The notes under the pieces were generated by a model that was not told the origin of the DNA, ran no database searches, and saw only the letters and a list, made by a program, of their open reading frames with translations. Positions 14,327 to 22,259 of a DNA stretch of 64,000 bases are shown here, piece after piece. This DNA is from Papillibacter cinnamivorans DSM 12816 (GTDB lineage: Bacteria > Bacillota > Clostridia > Oscillospirales > Oscillospiraceae). Position 1 is the stretch's first letter; the number at the start of each line of letters is the position of its first letter. The stretch is taken from contig NZ_FWXW01000004.1 in the NCBI RefSeq assembly GCF_900176335.1, positions 248,001 to 312,000 of the forward strand. Reading direction: 5' to 3'. The position numbers and the translations under genes are program-made.

Positions 14327-15445
14327 TCACTGCGTGCTTGTCATCAGAGTGAGGGTCAGCAGGGCTGCCCGGGCCAGTTCTTCCACGGTGGTATATTCAG
14401 ACAGGCTGTGGACCTCGTTCATGGCGCAGGCCGGGACGATGCCGGAAATCCCCTTTTTAGCCAGGGTGTTGTTGTCGCTGCCGCCAAAGGTGCTGATGAG
14501 AGACAGCGGCAGCCCGAGGCTCCGGGCGGCCTCTTCAAACCGCCGCACCACCGGACTGTCCGGGGGCGTCTGGTAGGCCTCGCTTACCACCTCGTGTTTG
14601 AAGCGGATCCCGGCGCCGTACTCCGCCGCGGCTTCTTCAAAGCGTTTGCCCACCGCGCGGATCCATTCCAGGGCTTTCTCATGGGAATAGCTCCGGACCT
14701 CCCCCCGGACGATACATCGGTCGGGTACGATATTGGTGGCGCCTCCTCCGGAAATGAACCCCGCGTTCAGCGTGGATTCTTCATCCGGGCGGCCGATGGG
14801 AAGAGCGGCGACGGCCTTCGCCGCTGCGGCCACGGCATGTATCCCGTCCTCCGGGGCAAAGCCCGCGTGGGAGGATTTCCCCAGCACCTCCGCCTCGTAG
14901 GAAATAATGGAGGGAGCCCGAAGGGCGGCCGTGCCCACGGGGCCGGACAGGTCCAGGACATAGGCCTCTTTGGACCGGAGCACGGAAGCGTCGAAAGCCT
15001 GGATCCCCCGGCAGTAAGCTTCCTCCGCGACGGAAAAAAGCACCTCGATGGGCCGGTGGGGAAGTTTTTCCTCCCGGATGACCCGGAGCGCTTCCAGAAT
15101 GGCCGCGACCCCCGAAAGATCGTCGGAGCCCAGTATGGTGTCCCCGCCGCTTCGGATAAAGCCGTCCTCTCCCAGCACCGCCCGCTTGCCGGAGGAGGTC
15201 TCCACCGTGTCCAGATGGGCGCAAAAGAGGAGGGGCTCCAAGGGAAGATTTCCCTCAAGAAAGCCGCGGATATTTCCGCAGTTACCGCCCAGAATGCTCC
15301 CGGCGCCGTCCTCCGAGACGGAAAATCCCAGACAGGCCAGAGAATTCTTGATCCGGTCCCCCAGCGTTCGCTCGCCGTAAGAGGGACTGTAGGTGGCCAC
15401 CATCTCCGAAAAATCCCGGATGAGTCTGTCCCGGTTGATCCCCAT
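14327..15445 (-). CDS. M20-family metallopeptidase (PepT-like)
   Basis: The protein has 372 residues. It shows the di-zinc M20 layout: F-C-A-H-L-D-T-V near 75, G-S-D-D-L-S-G-V-A near 106, S-V-A-E-E-A-Y near 140, D-L-S-G-P near 167 and S-H-A-G-F-A-P in the lid domain. The ATG at 15445 is nine bases after AAAGGAG; a TTG two codons earlier is too close to it. PepT-like enzymes cleave di- or tripeptides. It is 15 bp downstream of a PatB-type C-S lyase, and the pair could act in sequence on cysteinylglycine conjugates, an inference from pairing alone. A terminator hairpin at 14168-14193 follows. Confidence 0.82.
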   Translation of the reverse strand: MGINRDRLIRDFSEMVATYSPSYGERTLGDRIKNSLACLGFSVSEDGAGSILGGNCGNIRGFLEGNLPLEPLLFCAHLDTVETSSGKRAVLGEDGFIRSGGDTILGSDDLSGVAAILEALRVIREEKLPHRPIEVLFSVAEEAYCRGIQAFDASVLRSKEAYVLDLSGPVGTAALRAPSIISYEAEVLGKSSHAGFAPEDGIHAVAAAAKAVAALPIGRPDEESTLNAGFISGGGATNIVPDRCIVRGEVRSYSHEKALEWIRAVGKRFEEAAAEYGAGIRFKHEVVSEAYQTPPDSPVVRRFEEAARSLGLPLSLISTFGGSDNNTLAKKGISGIVPACAMNEVHSLSEYTTVEELARAALLTLTLMTSTQ

Positions 15446-15460
15446 AGCCAAAATCTCCTT

Positions 15461-16645
15461 TCATGATTCCGGAAGGCCGGAAAAAGCGCCGGCCAGACGC
15501 TCCATCGCCTCTTTCAGAACGGCTCTGGGGCAGGCGATGTTCATTCGCTGAAATCCCGCGCCTCCCGGGCCGAACATAGGCCCGTCGTCCAGCCACAACC
15601 CTGCTTTATAAAGGATCCGTTCCTTCAGCTCACAGTCCGAAAGGCCCAGTTCCCGGCAGTCGAGCCAAATGAGGTAGGTGCCCTCCGGTTCCACCAGCCG
15701 GACCCGGGGCAGGCGCTCTGAAAGAAACTGCCGGACAAAGGAAAGGTTGGAAAGCAGATACGCCTTCAGCTCCTCCAGCCAGGGTCCCCCGTGGGCATAG
15801 GCCGCCCGGCATGCGACAAGACCCATGGCATTGGGCAGACCGCAGCCTGTGCGTTCCACCTCATGCCGGAAGCGGTCACGGAGCTCCCCGTTGGAAATGA
15901 GTATATTGGAGATCTGGAGCCCGGCAAGGTTGAAGGTCTTGGTGGGAGCGGTACAGGTGACGGTGAGGTCCGAGAATTCCGGACGGAGGGAAGCGAACAC
16001 GCGATGCCGGCGGCCGGGGGAGACGAAATCGGCGTGGATTTCGTCGGATACCACCGGAACGTTATACTTAAGGCAGATCTCCCCCATGGCGGCGAGCTCC
16101 TCCTGCCGCCACACGCGCCCCACCGGGTTGTGAGGGCTACACAGGATAAAGAGCTTTACCCGGTTCTGCCGAATTTTTTCCTCAAAATCGGAAAAGTCAA
16201 TGGAGTAGCGTCCATCTTTGTAAACCAGCGGATTTACGGCCGGCTTCCGTCCGTTTTCCGATATAAGGCGTGCGAAGGGGTAATAGACCGGCGGTTGGAT
16301 CAGAACGCTCGCTCCCTCCCGTGTCAGCGCCCGTATGGCGGCGCTCACGGCGAAAACCACGCCGGGTGTCTTGACGAGCCATTCCGGGGAGAGCTCCCAG
16401 CCGAAGCGCTCCCGGTACCAGGCGGAAAGAGCCCCGAAATACTCCGGCCCGGCATCGTCGCTGTATCCGAAGATCCCGTGCCGGACCCTCGTCTCCAGCG
16501 CCCCCAGCACCTCCGGCGGCGAAGGGAAATCCATGTCCGCCACCCAGAGGGGGAGAATATCCGCGGGGTATCCCATCCGGCCGGCAAAGTCGTATTTGAT
16601 GGAATCGGTATTTTTTCGGTTGACGGCGGTGGCAAAAGAATACAT
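15461..16645 (-). CDS. MalY/PatB family cysteine-S-conjugate beta-lyase / aminotransferase
   Basis: The protein has 394 residues of PLP fold-type I. The start motif N-R-K-N-T-D-S-I-K-Y-D and W-V-A-D-M-D-F, together with P-G-V-V-F-A-V and the lysine region A-P-T-K-T-F-N-L-A-G-L, are hallmarks of PatB/MalY cystathionine beta-lyases. These cleave C-S bonds of cystathionine or cysteine conjugates to pyruvate, ammonia and a thiol. The ATG at 16645 follows GGGAG. It is transcribed with the M20 peptidase that follows. Some members are ordinary aminotransferases, so the activity is not certain. Confidence 0.85.
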   Translation of the reverse strand: MYSFATAVNRKNTDSIKYDFAGRMGYPADILPLWVADMDFPSPPEVLGALETRVRHGIFGYSDDAGPEYFGALSAWYRERFGWELSPEWLVKTPGVVFAVSAAIRALTREGASVLIQPPVYYPFARLISENGRKPAVNPLVYKDGRYSIDFSDFEEKIRQNRVKLFILCSPHNPVGRVWRQEELAAMGEICLKYNVPVVSDEIHADFVSPGRRHRVFASLRPEFSDLTVTCTAPTKTFNLAGLQISNILISNGELRDRFRHEVERTGCGLPNAMGLVACRAAYAHGGPWLEELKAYLLSNLSFVRQFLSERLPRVRLVEPEGTYLIWLDCRELGLSDCELKERILYKAGLWLDDGPMFGPGGAGFQRMNIACPRAVLKEAMERLAGAFSGLPES

Positions 16646-16809
16646 GATAAACACACTCCCGAAGGGCCCGGGATAAAAGGCGGCGGGGAAAACCTATTTC
16701 CCGCCGGAACAGACGGACGCTCCATAGAAAATGATAGGGATAAAAAACGGTTTTGTCAACCTCGGGAAATGCACGGCGTAGGTTCCGCCCGGAATCCCCG
16801 CACCGGAGC

Positions 16810-16838
16810 TTGACAGAAGGGCGGAGCGAACCTACTAT
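16810..16838 (+). promoter_or_regulatory. tcdA promoter
   Basis: TTGACA (16810-16815), 17-bp spacer, TACTAT (16833-16838), 51 bp upstream of the tcdA start codon. Confidence 0.75.
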
Positions 16839-16889
16839 AGAATTCAGAAGAGTATCGAAAGAAAAACCGCTGATGGAAAGGGAAATGGG

Positions 16890-17672
16890 ATGCAGAGCGA
16901 ATTTTCAAGAACGGAGCGGATCCTGGGGAAAGAGGCGGTGGAGAAGCTGAAGTCCTCCTCCGTCGCCGTTTTCGGCCTGGGGGGAGTCGGCTCCTGGACG
17001 GCGGAGGCCCTGGCCAGAAGCGGCGTGGGCGCCATTGCCCTTTTCGACGACGACAGTATCTGCCCGAGCAATATAAACCGCCAGCTACCGGCCACCCACA
17101 GTACGGTGGGCAGAAAGAAGACGGAGGTGATGAAGGACAGGATTCTGGACATCAATCCCCTTTGCGCCGTAACCGCCTGGGACTGCTTTTACTCGGCCCA
17201 AAACGCCGGCGACTATCCCCTGGATAAATACGACTATATCGTCGACGCCGTGGACACGGTGTCCTCCAAGCTTCTCCTGGTGGAGAGGGCGATGGCCGCC
17301 GGGGTTCCCATCATCAGCTGTATGGGGACGGGAAACAAGCTGGACCCCGCGCGGCTCGAGGTGGCGGATATCTATGAGACCTCCGTGTGCCCTCTGGCCA
17401 AGGTGATGCGCAAAGAGCTCCGGGCCCGGGGCGTGGACGCTTTGAAGGTGGTCTATTCCAGAGAGGAGCCCATAAAGCCCCTGGAGACCGGGGAGGAGGA
17501 CGGCTGCCCCGGCCCGGAAACGGCCGGAAACCATTCTCGACGGCGGCAGGTGCCGGGCAGCGTCTCCTTCGTCCCCCCGGTGGCGGGCTTTCTTCTGGCA
17601 TCCCGGGTGGTCCGGGATCTGATATCGGGATTGGAGCCAGTCGAAAAAGCTGAAAACGTCGGAGAGAACTAA
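16890..17672 (+). CDS. tcdA: tRNA threonylcarbamoyladenosine dehydratase TcdA (ThiF/E1-like)
   Basis: The protein has 260 residues. The nucleotide-binding loop V-F-G-L-G-G-V-G-S-W (27-36), F-D-D-D and N-I-N-R-Q identify an E1-like adenylating enzyme, and the length and lack of a C-terminal rhodanese fit TcdA (CsdL). TcdA cyclises t6A to ct6A at position 37 of ANN-decoding tRNAs. The C terminus keeps S-V-S-F-V-P-P-V-A-G. It is monocistronic with its own promoter and converges on the RCC1 gene; a palindrome-rich repeat fills the space between. The last codons contain a GTCGAAAAAGC stretch similar to the repeat end downstream, perhaps a relic. Confidence 0.9.
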   Translation: MQSEFSRTERILGKEAVEKLKSSSVAVFGLGGVGSWTAEALARSGVGAIALFDDDSICPSNINRQLPATHSTVGRKKTEVMKDRILDINPLCAVTAWDCFYSAQNAGDYPLDKYDYIVDAVDTVSSKLLLVERAMAAGVPIISCMGTGNKLDPARLEVADIYETSVCPLAKVMRKELRARGVDALKVVYSREEPIKPLETGEEDGCPGPETAGNHSRRRQVPGSVSFVPPVAGFLLASRVVRDLISGLEPVEKAENVGEN

Positions 17673-17706
17673 TTACACGTAATGCCGGGCAGCCGGCTGA
17701 ATAATT

Positions 17707-17962
17707 GAGCCGCCGCCCTTCCGGGTGGCGGCTCAGTCTGTCGAAAAAGCCTCGCAGAGTTCGCGCCGCGTACGGCGCGAATAAAATTATATCGTTTTTC
17801 CCGGCGACCTGAGCGTCGGGAAAAACACTTCTCGGCTTGTAAGTGTACGAATGGTTCGCCCTTGGCGGACGATTCGTGCGCGCAGCAAGCCGCATCCCAC
17901 TCGAAAAAGTGCCTTTGGCACTTTTTCGACAGTCTCAGCCGCCGCCCTTCCGGGCGGCGGCT
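17707..17962. repeat. Palindrome-rich intergenic element with inverted ends
   Basis: The inverted ends are CTGTCGAAAAAG (17738-17749) and CTTTTTCGACAG (17921-17932), each flanked on the outside by a near-identical GCCGCCGCCC-ttcc-GGGYGGCGGC hairpin (17707-17734 and 17938-17961). Inside are TTCGCGCC/GGCGCGAA (17760-17781), GTTTTTCCCG/CGGGAAAAAC (17794-17826) and AAAAAGTGCC/GGCACTTTTT (17904-17926). No ORF is present. It separates two convergent genes, and the outer hairpins could serve as their terminators. Confidence 0.75.
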
Positions 17963-17969
17963 TTGGATT

Positions 17970-19577
17970 TTATGGATTGTAGCCTGTGGTGGTTTCGATC
18001 TTGATGCTGCTGGTCGCAGAATCCCAGCTGACGCCGAAATCGATGCAGGCGGCCACGTCCCTCAGCTTGAAGTAATTGTTTCCGCCGATGGTGTAGGCTG
18101 AAAACTGGATCTGCTTTCCGTCGATGTAGACCGAGGAAGCCGAAGGCGTGGCGGCCTTTGCCTGCGTGCTGCCGGAGACCGCCATTTCCCCGCCCACAGG
18201 GGTATACGGCTGGGAGGTTGCGATGCTGATGGCCATGTTTGTTCCGTCCCAGCCTACGGAAAACTGCTTCTGAGTCCCGTTCAGGATATAGGCCAGATCC
18301 CGCAGCTTGAAGTAGTTGTAGCCGTTGATGGTATAGGCGTCGAAAGCCGTGACGGTCCCGTCCACCAGGACGGAGGAGCGGTTGGGAGTGGCCGTTATGG
18401 CAGTTCCGACGGGTATTTTAAATCCCGTGCCGATCTTCTGGAAGACGGACAGATCCTGGCTGTAATTCGAATTGCCCAGCTGGCCGCTGTCGTTTTGCCC
18501 GCAGGCCCAGAGGCTGCCGTCCTTCTTCACCATCAGGGTGTGCCGCCGCCCCGCGGCCACCGAGGCAACGTTGTCTGCGACCTTCACCGCCTGGCTGGGA
18601 GAGTCGTTTTTCATTACGCCGTTACCCAGTCTGCCGTTGAGTTCGCAGCCCAGGGCCCACAAAGTCCCGTCGGTTTTCAGTACCATCGCGTGCTCCTCGC
18701 CCACGGAGACCGAGGCGACCCCGCTCATAATTTTATAGGGCGTTTTCTGGGTTGCCGCGGCGCCCGAGGTAAGCACATTATATAGGTTGGTTCCCCATCC
18801 CCAGAGCGTGCCGTCCTTCTTTACCGCCATGGCGAAATACTGTACGCCGGTGGAAACTGAGGCCACGTTGTCCAGCACCTTCACCGGGGAATAGCGGCTG
18901 GTCTCTGTCCCGTCCCCCAGATGGCCGTAAGAGTTGTCCCCCCAGGCCCAGAGAGTTCCGTCCGCCTGGACGGCATAGGCGCTGGCGTACCCTACGCTGG
19001 AAGCGGAGACCGAGACCACGTTTTCCATGATCTTCACGGGCTCGGCGTGGACGTCGGTATCCATTTTCCCGATTCCCAGTTCACCCGTGATGTTTTCTCC
19101 CATGGTCCACAAGGAGCCGTCTGTCTTCACCACCATGGAAAAGCGGTTTCCCGCGGAAGCGGCCTTCACACCGGTGAGGATCAAACGGGGTGTGGAGGAG
19201 CTGATATAGGATCCGTATTGATCCTTATCGGGACCCAGCTGGCCCCATCCGGCAAGGCCCCAGCCGTAGAGCTTTCCGTCGTAGGTGACGGCCAGGACAT
19301 GGGTATCGGAAACAGACACGCTCACCACGCCGTCCAGCACTTTTTGGGGCGCCGGCTGCGCCGTATAGGTTTCCACTCCGTCCCCCAGCATACCGTACAC
19401 CTGGTTTCCCCAGCTCCAGAGAGAGCCGTCCTCCCGGATGGCATAGGAGACCGAAGACCCGGCGCTCACGGTGAGATACGAGTCGCCGAAAGCGGCCGCA
19501 TGGGGAGCGGAAATTGACAGTAGCATTGGAAATACGAGCGCCAGAATAAGAAAACGCATACGAAAGGATACTTTCAT
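17970..19577 (-). CDS. Secreted RCC1-repeat protein with two copper-amine-oxidase-N-like domains
   Basis: The protein has 535 residues from the ATG at 19577, nine bases after AAGGAG. A signal peptide (MKVSFRMRFLILALVFPMLL...A-H-A-A-A) precedes seven RCC1-type repeats, each with a D-G-x-L-W-x-W/M/L/C-G core and L-G-x-G ending, spanning about residues 38-400. Seven repeats are the number needed to close one beta-propeller. Two tandem copies of a domain with the I-N-G-Y-N-Y-F-K-L-R-D-L-A pattern follow (about 415-470 and 485-530), the motif called copper amine oxidase N-terminal or stalk domain in clostridial surface proteins. It is probably extracellular and adhesive or scaffold-like; the function is unknown. 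Confidence 0.82.
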   Translation of the reverse strand: MKVSFRMRFLILALVFPMLLSISAPHAAAFGDSYLTVSAGSSVSYAIREDGSLWSWGNQVYGMLGDGVETYTAQPAPQKVLDGVVSVSVSDTHVLAVTYDGKLYGWGLAGWGQLGPDKDQYGSYISSSTPRLILTGVKAASAGNRFSMVVKTDGSLWTMGENITGELGIGKMDTDVHAEPVKIMENVVSVSASSVGYASAYAVQADGTLWAWGDNSYGHLGDGTETSRYSPVKVLDNVASVSTGVQYFAMAVKKDGTLWGWGTNLYNVLTSGAAATQKTPYKIMSGVASVSVGEEHAMVLKTDGTLWALGCELNGRLGNGVMKNDSPSQAVKVADNVASVAAGRRHTLMVKKDGSLWACGQNDSGQLGNSNYSQDLSVFQKIGTGFKIPVGTAITATPNRSSVLVDGTVTAFDAYTINGYNYFKLRDLAYILNGTQKQFSVGWDGTNMAISIATSQPYTPVGGEMAVSGSTQAKAATPSASSVYIDGKQIQFSAYTIGGNNYFKLRDVAACIDFGVSWDSATSSIKIETTTGYNP

Positions 19578-19628
19578 TTTCTGCATCTCCTTTTTATTAC
19601 AGTGTCTGCTGTTGCATGCCAAACTGGA

Positions 19629-20105
19629 TTATGCCCGGTTCATTGCGTCGGCAAAGCGGGAAACGGCCTCCTCCCGGAGATTGATTGTATTCTGGGATGA
19701 ACCGGAAATCTTCCGGATGATGGAACGCTCCAGAAAATTCATTTTATCGAAGTTAAACTCGCCCCCCAGGCAGTCCTTTACGACGGCCGCGGACAGCAGA
19801 TCCTTGGGATAGGAAGAGGCGATCTGCTTTTCCGCGTACTCCCCCTCGCCCATCCCGCAGATAAAAAGCCCCAGCTTTTTCCCTTTGAGTGTTTCCAGAT
19901 ACTCGCGGCAGAACTTAGCGGCGGGGGAGCGGAGCTTGCCGGCATAGACGGAGGCTCCCACGATCACCTTGTCGTAGGACGCGGGATCCGGGCATCTGAC
20001 GCTCAGATCGCAGAGATCGGTTTTTCCCTCCAGCTTTGATGCCAGCCGTTCGGCGCATTGTTTGGTAAATCCGTGCTTTGTGGCATAGGCGATCAGCGTG
20101 CTCAT
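19629..20105 (-). CDS. Flavodoxin-domain protein
   Basis: The protein has 158 residues. The start MSTLIAYATKHGFTKQCAER carries the FMN phosphate-binding loop T-K-H-G-F-T, and K-V-I-V-G-A-S-V-Y-A-G-K is the second flavin-contact loop, as in the flavodoxin_5/HemG-like group. It is probably a cytoplasmic FMN electron carrier. It follows an FMN-binding-domain membrane protein by 18 bp, so the two probably form one redox unit. A menaquinone-linked protoporphyrinogen oxidase role is possible from the family but has no neighbouring haem genes to support it. Confidence 0.82.
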   Translation of the reverse strand: MSTLIAYATKHGFTKQCAERLASKLEGKTDLCDLSVRCPDPASYDKVIVGASVYAGKLRSPAAKFCREYLETLKGKKLGLFICGMGEGEYAEKQIASSYPKDLLSAAVVKDCLGGEFNFDKMNFLERSIIRKISGSSQNTINLREEAVSRFADAMNRA

Positions 20106-20123
20106 CCTTTACCTCCTTCGTCG

Positions 20124-20510
20124 TCAGCGGGTCAGGGCGTTTTCAATGGATTTGAGATAGGCCTTGCAGGTGACGGTGGCGCCGGAAACGGCGTCCACCC
20201 GGGTATCCTGGGCGGTGATGACTCTGGACAGCAGTTCGTCCGTCACGTCGTCCAACGGGAAAACGACGTCATTGACAATACGGATTTCGGTAATAGCCCC
20301 ATCCTTCACCGTGACGGCGACCTCGTTGGTCCACCGGCCCGCCTCATAGGTCCCGGCATAGGTTCCGTCCCGGACCGAGGATGGATCGACGCCCGAAAGG
20401 AGAAGTTTGCTCCCGGAATCCAGCCCCCGGGTCAGATATGCCATCCCTCCCGCAAAAACCAGCGCAATCACAGCCAGTGCAATCAGTATGATTTTAATGA
20501 TTTTTTTCAT
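20124..20510 (-). CDS. Membrane-anchored FMN-binding domain protein
   Basis: The protein has 128 residues from the ATG at 20510, just after AAAGGAGCGGAGGC; 37 upstream codons of the open frame lack a ribosome-binding site. One N-terminal transmembrane helix (residues 3-25) is followed by an extracellular FMN-binding domain with V-D-A-V-S-G-A-T-V-T-C near 100, where the threonine of S-G-A-T is the residue flavinylated in NqrC/RnfG-type proteins. It may pass electrons across the membrane to or from the flavodoxin encoded next. Confidence 0.8.
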   Translation of the reverse strand: MKKIIKIILIALAVIALVFAGGMAYLTRGLDSGSKLLLSGVDPSSVRDGTYAGTYEAGRWTNEVAVTVKDGAITEIRIVNDVVFPLDDVTDELLSRVITAQDTRVDAVSGATVTCKAYLKSIENALTR

Positions 20511-20638
20511 GCCTCCGCTCCTTTCATCCAATGAGGTGAAGGCCTCGGTATTTAGCGTTGGATTCCGCATATTGGAATCCAGCGCTATTATATTAGAAAC
20601 GCGGCGGGAAATCAATCGCATATCCGTCGTTTTCCGGC

Positions 20639-20680
20639 AATAAAACCGGGCACTCCCTGAGGGGAGTGCCCGGTTTTATT
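20639..20680 (-). terminator. Terminator of the metNIQ operon
   Basis: A 19-bp perfect stem: AATAAAACCGGGCACTCCC (20639-20657) with GGGAGTGCCCGGTTTTATT (20662-20680), loop TGAG. T-rich arms on both strands make it able to act in either direction. Confidence 0.9.
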
Positions 20681-20693
20681 AAATGAATCAGTT

Positions 20694-21551
20694 TTAGAAA
20701 GTGGGAACCACTGCTCCCTGATAGGTATCCTCGATGTACTGACGGACTTCGTCGCTCTGCAGAGCCTTAACCAGGGCCTGGAGATCCTCCCGGTTCTCGT
20801 CACCGGCACGGACGGCGATGATGTTGGCGAAGGTGGTGGCGGCCAGGGAGTCCTTTTCCTCTTTCGCCAGAGCGTCGGTGGCGGCGTTCAGGCCCGCCTG
20901 GATGGCGTAGTTGCCGTTGATGACGGCGATATCCACGTCGGGCAAAGACCGCGCCAGTTGAGCGGCTTCGATTTCGATGATGTCAAGGTTTTTGGGATTT
21001 TCTGCAATGTCGTTCTTGGTGGCCTTCAGTCCTGCGTCTGCCTTCAGCTTGATGAGACCCTGGGCTTCCAGCAGCAGAAGGGCGCGGGCTTCGTTGGTGG
21101 TGTCGTTGGGAACGGCCACCTTGGCTCCGTCTTTCAGAGCGTCCAGCGAGGTGGTTTTGCCGGGATAGATGCCCAGCGGTTCATAGTGGATTGCGCCGAT
21201 GGAGACCAAGTCGGTCTTGTTTTCGGCATTGAAGTCGTCCAGATAGGGCTGATGCTGGAAGTAGTTGGCGTCCAGATCGCCGCTTGCCAGAGCCAGGTTG
21301 GGCTGCACGTAATCGGTGAACTCCACGATTTCCAGATCATACCCTTCCTTGGCCAGGACCTCTTTGGCAACCGCCAGGATCTCCGCGTGAGGCGTGGGAC
21401 TTGCTCCCACAACGATTTTATTGAGTGCTTCGGTTGCCGTGGGAGAGGGGGCTGCGGTGGGTGTCGCCGTTGCGCCGGTAGAACCGGAGCAGCCTGCCAG
21501 AGTGCTTGCCGCCAGCAGGGATGCAATAAGGACAGCCGCGATTCTTTTCAT
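20694..21551 (-). CDS. metQ: MetQ/NlpA-family methionine-binding lipoprotein
   Basis: The protein has 285 residues. The lipoprotein signal (MKRIAAVLIASLLAASTL, then A-G-C) and the NlpA-family core (I-V-V-G-A-S-P-T-P-H-A-E-I, Y-F-Q-H-Q-P-Y-L-D, L-A-R-S-L-P-D-V-D-I-A-V-I-N-G-N-Y) identify the substrate-binding component of the MetNIQ importer for L- or D-methionine. It is the last gene of metN-metI-metQ, 48 bp after metI. Confidence 0.9.
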   Translation of the reverse strand: MKRIAAVLIASLLAASTLAGCSGSTGATATPTAAPSPTATEALNKIVVGASPTPHAEILAVAKEVLAKEGYDLEIVEFTDYVQPNLALASGDLDANYFQHQPYLDDFNAENKTDLVSIGAIHYEPLGIYPGKTTSLDALKDGAKVAVPNDTTNEARALLLLEAQGLIKLKADAGLKATKNDIAENPKNLDIIEIEAAQLARSLPDVDIAVINGNYAIQAGLNAATDALAKEEKDSLAATTFANIIAVRAGDENREDLQALVKALQSDEVRQYIEDTYQGAVVPTF

Positions 21552-21599
21552 TTCTCTTCCTCCTGTTTATACGAATTGATATTTCCGACCAGATTTGGT

Positions 21600-22259
21600 T
21601 TAGATTCGCTTATCTCCGATTTTTGCCAGACGCATGCCGATCTCCTGCAGAATCTGAACAATGATTACAAGAAGCGCCACGGTGACCAGCATGATGTTTG
21701 TCTGATACCGGTAATACCCGTAACGGATGGCGATGTCGCCCAGACCGCCGCCTCCCACGATCCCCGCCAGGGCGGAGTAGCTGAGAATGGTGGTGACCGC
21801 GATGGCGGCTCCCACCAGGAGAGAGGGCCGGGCCTCCGGCAGCATCACCTTCCAGACGATCTGGAAAGGGGACGCCCCCATGGACTGAGCCGCCTCGATA
21901 ACGCCCTTGTCGACCTCCTTGATGGAGCTTTCCACCAGCCTTGCGACAAAGGGGGCGGAGGCGATGACCAGGGGAACGATGGTCGCCGTGGGTCCCAGAG
22001 AAGTGCCCACGATCGCCCGGGTGACCGGGATAAGGGTGATGAGCAGGATCAGAAAGGGAACCGAGCGGAGGAGATTGATGATGACGCCCAGAATCTGATT
22101 GACAACCGGCTGGGGGCCCAGCCCGTTTTTATCGGTGATCACCAGGGCGATGCCCAGGGGCAGCCCGATCACATAGGCCAGCGCGGAGGAGACCAGCGTC
22201 ATATAGAGGGTGTCTACAACGCCCTGGGCGATCATTTTTACGACGACCTCACTGAACAT
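21600..22259 (-). CDS. metI: Methionine ABC transporter permease MetI
   Basis: The protein has 219 residues with five hydrophobic segments, the normal size for MetI. The coupling region E-A-A-Q-S-M-G-A-S-P-F-Q-I-V-W-K-V and the motif L-P-E-A-R-P-S-L are typical. Its start overlaps the end of metN by 11 bp, so the two are translationally coupled. It forms the homodimeric channel of the MetNIQ importer. Confidence 0.92.
   Translation of the reverse strand: MFSEVVVKMIAQGVVDTLYMTLVSSALAYVIGLPLGIALVITDKNGLGPQPVVNQILGVIINLLRSVPFLILLITLIPVTRAIVGTSLGPTATIVPLVIASAPFVARLVESSIKEVDKGVIEAAQSMGASPFQIVWKVMLPEARPSLLVGAAIAVTTILSYSALAGIVGGGGLGDIAIRYGYYRYQTNIMLVTVALLVIIVQILQEIGMRLAKIGDKRI

Noticed and set aside
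12985-16645. Treating the M20 peptidase and PatB genes as part of the pyrimidine operon
   Set aside because: They are separated from pucR by a terminator and a promoter, and no step of pyrimidine breakdown needs a C-S lyase.
17707-17962. Insertion sequence with transposase
   Set aside because: Only about 250 bp with palindromes throughout and no coding capacity.
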